A stretch of DNA of 64,000 nt from Vicinamibacterales bacterium (GTDB lineage: Bacteria; Acidobacteriota; Vicinamibacteria; Vicinamibacterales; UBA8438), in contig CATQHX010000008.1 in the NCBI GenBank assembly GCA_958296065.1, forward strand, positions 62,001 to 126,000, read 5' to 3'. Each line of letters opens with the position of its first letter. Position 1 is the first letter of the stretch. The translations under genes and the position numbers were made by a program. This document shows positions 60,590 through 64,000 of the stretch, in pieces. The notes under the pieces were generated by a model, which worked only from the letters and a program-made list of their open reading frames with translations, was not told the origin of the DNA and searched no databases.

Positions 60590-60784
60590 ATGCTGCAGAT
60601 CGAGAATGGCCGAGAGAACATCCGTTCGGTTGCCGCCCGGTCATCGGGGCGCATCGTCAGAGGCCTGTGGGAGCGCGGCGTGTCTTTGGTGCGCGAGTTG
60701 CTGGACGTCCTCGAAGCGGCAGGCGACCCTGCGAGGGCGGACGCGCTTCGCGACAACTTCGAACGGCAACGGCGTCGGGGTTGA
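60590..60784 (+). CDS. Small helical protein of unknown function
   Basis: This 64-residue frame starts at ATG 60590 after GGGGCTG. The sequence MLQIENGRENIRSVAARSSG leads into an amphipathic helix, LWERGVSLVRELLDVLEAAG, then DPARADALRDNFERQRRRG. It has no membrane segment, no cysteines and no recognised family. It lies 51 bp upstream of the decayed permease gene on the same strand. It could be a real small gene or part of a decayed locus. Confidence 0.45.
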   Translation: MLQIENGRENIRSVAARSSGRIVRGLWERGVSLVRELLDVLEAAGDPARADALRDNFERQRRRG

Positions 60785-60835
60785 TGGACGAGCTCGCCTT
60801 CAGGCGGCCCGCGAGCGGCAACTCCTGGCGAACAG

Positions 60836-61591
60836 ATGATCGGCACCAGCGTCCGGAATCAAGCGACGAGCGTTCGCTACGAACCCGACGAGAATCCTCC
60901 GGGGCCGCTGACGTTCGGTTGCGGCGCGCAGCTCGTGGTTGTGGGTATCACCGGGCTCGTTCTGATCCCCACGATCGTGATTCGAGCCGCCGGCGGCAGC
61001 GAGACGTACCTGTCCTGGACGGTGTTCTGCACCGTGGCGATCAGTGGCGCCTGCACGGCGTTGCAGGCGGTCAGATGCGGCCGGCTCGGTGCGGGGTACG
61101 TTCTCTGGGCGGGGCCAGGCGCGGCGGTCATCGGCATCTCGGTCACCGCGCTCGTAGTGAAGCTCGACGCAACGGGGTTGTCGAGGCTCCGAGAGTTCAT
61201 CGGCGAGTTCGCTTCCCGCGAAGGTTGGGACGAGAAGATGGCGCGCCGTCTCGAAGCGGCCAGCGGGGAGTCGTTGCTCGCGCTACTCGATCGGGATGGC
61301 GGTCGCGCGAATCGTGAGCGGCGGCGGTTGTTTCTGTCGGCGCGCAAGGACATCGGCGGCGCGATCCTCGAGTTCGTCGGCGCGCGCGGCGAGGAGAACA
61401 TTCAGGATTGGATCGGGCTGCTGGCGGAGCGGCCCGATGACGTGCTGGTGCAGCAGAAGGTGTCGCTCCGACTGCTGCGGCACATCGCTTCCTCGGTGCT
61501 CCACCAGCAGTTCAACGACACGGATATCGTGACCGTTCGCGTGGACGCGCGGGGCCCGCCACCGCCAGCCTTTGGCGCTCCGTGGGCTTGA
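60836..61591 (+). pseudogene. NCS2-type permease gene with internal deletion
   Basis: The frame is 251 codons. The first about 100 residues match the start of uracil/xanthine (NCS2) permeases: PPGPLTFGCGAQLVVVGITG, IVIRAAGGSETYLSW, ALQAVRCGRLGAGYVL, with about three membrane helices. The rest (about 105-235; REFIGEFASREGWDEKMARR, then SLRLLRHIASSVLHQQFNDTDIVTVRV) reads like the soluble ATPase-like domain found C-terminal in some of these permeases. The ten or so helices between are missing without a frameshift. So the protein can hardly transport anything; it is probably a deletion relic, although a translated short form cannot be excluded. ATG 60836 has no good ribosome site. Confidence 0.6.
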
Positions 61592-61849
61592 GGTGACTTT
61601 GCGGAGCCGTCCAGCAGGATCAACCTGGGATTGTGCATTCTCACGAGGTCCGCCAGCCCCTCTGAGCCGCCAGCCACGACCGGGACATTCGTCCGCCTCG
61701 GTGAGGCTGCCGACCCGCAGAGCCGGGAAGCTCCGGTCGACGTGGGTCACTACTGAGAGGCCCTGCCAAGCCGGGTTGCCCCACGTGGATGGAGTCCGGC
61801 AGAGACTTCGAACGATGGCATCCAACCCCGCCGACGCTCCAGTGCGCTG

Positions 61850-61945
61850 CTCGGCGAGCGGGTGGTGGGCGGACGAATGGAGCAGGAGGTATCGTGACAC
61901 CGACGTGATCACGGTCCGCGTCGAGTCCGTTCAGGCGCGGTCCTG
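61850..61945 (+). pseudogene. Second remnant of the permease C-terminus
   Basis: The frame ends WSRRYRDTDVITVRVESVQARS, which lines up with HQQFNDTDIVTVRVDARG at the end of the preceding relic. It suggests that a tandem second permease copy decayed here. The 250 bp between the two carry no intact gene. Confidence 0.5.
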
Positions 61946-62055
61946 ACTCGGTCGAACGGGGCATACAGCGAGAACGGGCAACTGAGACCACGGAGAACGA
62001 CCCAGTGAGAGCAACGCGTGGGCACTACGAACCGACCTCGAAGCCGAGAGATTGC

Positions 62056-64000
62056 ATGCGGGAAGCCAAGGCAGGCGCGACGTGGACGAGGGGCACGCTG
62101 TGGCGCGCAACCCTGATGCCGGCCGTGCTTGTGCTGGCCTGGGCCACGCTCGCATCCGTGGCGAGCGCGGAGCCTCAGGGCAACGACGCCCAGGAACAGG
62201 TCGAGGAACGGACGGACGCGCCGGCCGAGGAACTTGGCCGCGCACTTGGGATGACGCCGGCCGAGATCGAGGCCCTGGGACTGTCGCCCGCCGAGATGCA
62301 GCGGCTGCTCGCGGGATTCACGGAGGAGACAGTGGTCGTCGGCTCGCGCGCCCAGCCGCGCAGCGCCACCGAGTCGGCGGTCCCGGTGGATGTGCTGTCG
62401 GCCACCGACCTCGTCAGCCAGGGGGCGGGCGACCTGAAGGACCAGCTCCGGACCATCGTTCCGTCGTTCAACACCAACACCCAGCCCATCAGCGGCGGCT
62501 CTACGGTGGTGCGCCCCGCCATGCTGCGCAATCTGGCCCCGGACCACACGCTGGTGCTGGTCAACGGCAAGCGCCGCCACCGCTCCTCGATAGTCGACTG
62601 GCACGGCGGCAACGGCGTGGCGTTCGGCTCGCAGGGGCCCGACATCTCCGCCATCCCCGCGATTGCCCTGCGGCAGGTCGAGGTGTTGCGCGACGGTGCG
62701 GCGGCCCAGTACGGCTCGGACGCCATCGCCGGCGTGATGAACTTCCAGCTCAAGGACGCCCGTTCGGGCGGCAGCGTCGAACTCAACACCGGGATGTACC
62801 GCGCCGGCGACGGGGAGTCGACCCAGTTCGCCGGCAACGTCGGCCTGCCGCTCGGCGCCACCGGGTTCGCCAACTTGAGCCTGGAGTACGGCAACGCGAA
62901 CCCGACCGACCGCGCCGCGCCGCGCCGCGACGCGATGGCGCTCATCGCCGCCGGCAACCCGCACGTCTCCTCCGACCATCCGCAGGTGTGGGGCGACCCG
63001 GCCGTCGACAACGACCTGAAGGCGTTCGGCAACTTCGGCTATACCTTCCCCGCCGGCGTGCAGGCGTACGCGCATACGAGCTACGCCACCAGGAAGGTCA
63101 CCTACGGCATCTTCTTCCGCAACCCGAACACGCGGCTCGGCGTGTTCAGCAACGACCGCGGCCGCACGCTGCTGGTCGGCGACGTGCTCGCGGCGAGCGG
63201 CATGGGCTCGGCCGACTGTCCCACGGTCACCGTCACCGACCTCGTGCCCGACCCGGTCGCGCTGCGGCAGGTGGCCGACGACCCGCACTGCTTCACGTTC
63301 CAGGAGCTGTTCCCCGGCGGCTTCACGCCGCAGACGGGAGGCACGGCGACCGAGGCGGCGCTGACCGGGGGCGTGCGCGGCTTTACCGCCGGCGGGTTCA
63401 ACTGGGACCTGAGCGGCTCGGTTGGCATGCACCGCACCGACTTCTTCATCCGCGACACCATCAATGCATCGCTGGGTCTCGAATCGCCCAACGCCTTTGA
63501 CGTCGGCAGGAACCGGCAGCGGGACGTCAACCTCAACTTCGACGTGTCGCATGCCGTCACCGACACGGTCAACCTCGCCGCCGGCGCGGAATGGCGCGAC
63601 GAGCAGTTCGGGCTGCGTGCGGGCGACCGCGCGGGATGGACGGTCGGCCCGTACGCGGCGCAGCGCTTCATGGCCGGTTCCAACGGCGTCTTCGCCTACA
63701 GCCCGCCGCAGGCGGGCACCTGGAGCCGCCACAACATCGCGGCCTACGGCGATCTGGAGGCGACCGACCCGGGCGACGCGTGGACGCTGGGCGCGGCGGT
63801 CCGCTTCGAGGACTTCGAGGACTTCGGGACGACGACCAACGGCAAGCTGTCCGGCCGTGTCGGCTTCGTGCGGGGCAGCGTGAGCACGGGATTCCGCGCG
63901 CCGACCCCCGGGCAGCAGCACGGCCTGAACATCCACAGTTGGTTCGACCCGACGGTGGGCGACCTGGTCAACAACGCGGTCATCCCGTCGGTCTCGCCGG
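62056..64000 (+). CDS. TonB-dependent receptor, C-terminus beyond window edge
   Basis: 648 codons are open to the window end. The protein has a signal peptide (LMPAVLVLAWATLASVASAEP) and a short helical segment (LGRALGMTPAEIEALGLSPAEMQRLL). A TonB-box-like ETVVVGSRAQPRS, a plug domain (VPVDVLSATDLVSQGAGDLK, LRQVEVLRDGAAAQYGSDAIAGVMNF) and barrel strands follow. This is the classic receptor type, with no carboxypeptidase-regulatory domain, so it is not of the same kind as the pair at 1.4-8.3 kb. The helix between signal and TonB box is unusual. A GTG at 62005 is in frame and has GGAGA upstream. The substrate is unknown; the barrel end is not in view. Confidence 0.9.
   Translation, partial: MREAKAGATWTRGTLWRATLMPAVLVLAWATLASVASAEPQGNDAQEQVEERTDAPAEELGRALGMTPAEIEALGLSPAEMQRLLAGFTEETVVVGSRAQPRSATESAVPVDVLSATDLVSQGAGDLKDQLRTIVPSFNTNTQPISGGSTVVRPAMLRNLAPDHTLVLVNGKRRHRSSIVDWHGGNGVAFGSQGPDISAIPAIALRQVEVLRDGAAAQYGSDAIAGVMNFQLKDARSGGSVELNTGMYRAGDGESTQFAGNVGLPLGATGFANLSLEYGNANPTDRAAPRRDAMALIAAGNPHVSSDHPQVWGDPAVDNDLKAFGNFGYTFPAGVQAYAHTSYATRKVTYGIFFRNPNTRLGVFSNDRGRTLLVGDVLAASGMGSADCPTVTVTDLVPDPVALRQVADDPHCFTFQELFPGGFTPQTGGTATEAALTGGVRGFTAGGFNWDLSGSVGMHRTDFFIRDTINASLGLESPNAFDVGRNRQRDVNLNFDVSHAVTDTVNLAAGAEWRDEQFGLRAGDRAGWTVGPYAAQRFMAGSNGVFAYSPPQAGTWSRHNIAAYGDLEATDPGDAWTLGAAVRFEDFEDFGTTTNGKLSGRVGFVRGSVSTGFRAPTPGQQHGLNIHSWFDPTVGDLVNNAVIPSVSP

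Overview
The window is high-GC bacterial DNA that reads like an acidobacterium, probably of the Vicinamibacteria type. This is inferred from gene content, not from a marker gene. It carries several Oar-like TonB-dependent receptors with an N-terminal carboxypeptidase-regulatory domain, three secreted 'VWFA-related acidobacterial domain' proteins, a DUF1552 / planctomycete-type cytochrome (PSD) pair, many secreted beta-propellers and c-type cytochromes, and an ECF sigma factor next to a membrane Ser/Thr kinase. No rRNA, tRNA, CRISPR array or intact insertion sequence was seen.

Layout: 0-1.2 kb holds a truncated membrane coiled-coil gene and a Phd/ParE-type toxin-antitoxin pair with its promoter-operator. 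1.4-8.3 kb holds two tandem paralogous TonB-dependent receptors, each with the same promoter layout and its own terminator-like hairpin. 8.6-12.4 kb holds small membrane proteins, a VWFA protein, a BON-domain protein and a TPR protein. 12.6-13.3 kb holds a VapBC-like pair.

13.3-22.9 kb is the centrepiece: a complete gene set for quinohemoprotein amine dehydrogenase (QHNDH) in the order qhpG - small membrane protein - qhpA - qhpD - qhpC - qhpB - (small ORF) - qhpF - qhpE. The small gamma subunit keeps every residue needed for the three Cys-to-Asp/Glu thioether bridges and the cysteine tryptophylquinone (CTQ) cofactor, with exact spacing. QhpD (radical SAM/SPASM) should form the thioethers, QhpG (flavoprotein) should hydroxylate the CTQ tryptophan, QhpE should cut off the leader, QhpF should export the peptide, and QhpA (di-haem) and QhpB (propeller) should complete the periplasmic enzyme that oxidises primary amines.

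23-35.7 kb is mixed: an AAA ATPase-nuclease fusion, a secreted acetamidase/formamidase, a cytochrome c, an AIM24 protein, VKOR, a LigT-like protein, an aminotransferase, an S9 peptidase, hisC and two tandem VWFA proteins. 35.9-54.1 kb is rich in secreted oxidative and periplasmic proteins: a haem-containing Vgb-like propeller, an ankyrin protein, DUF1552/PSD, a peroxiredoxin, PQQ-type propellers, a PQQ dehydrogenase with an N-terminal cytochrome, and a lone xanthine-dehydrogenase-type molybdenum subunit. 54.1-54.7 kb is a graveyard with a frameshifted serine-recombinase tail. 54.7-59.9 kb carries the kinase, the ECF sigma factor and a fibronectin-type-III surface protein. 60.6-62 kb holds a decayed NCS2-type permease locus. 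A third TonB-dependent receptor runs off the right edge.

A structured intergenic repeat with a conserved loop and differing stems occurs twice (31.5 and 39.6 kb), and its two modules are in opposite order in the two copies.
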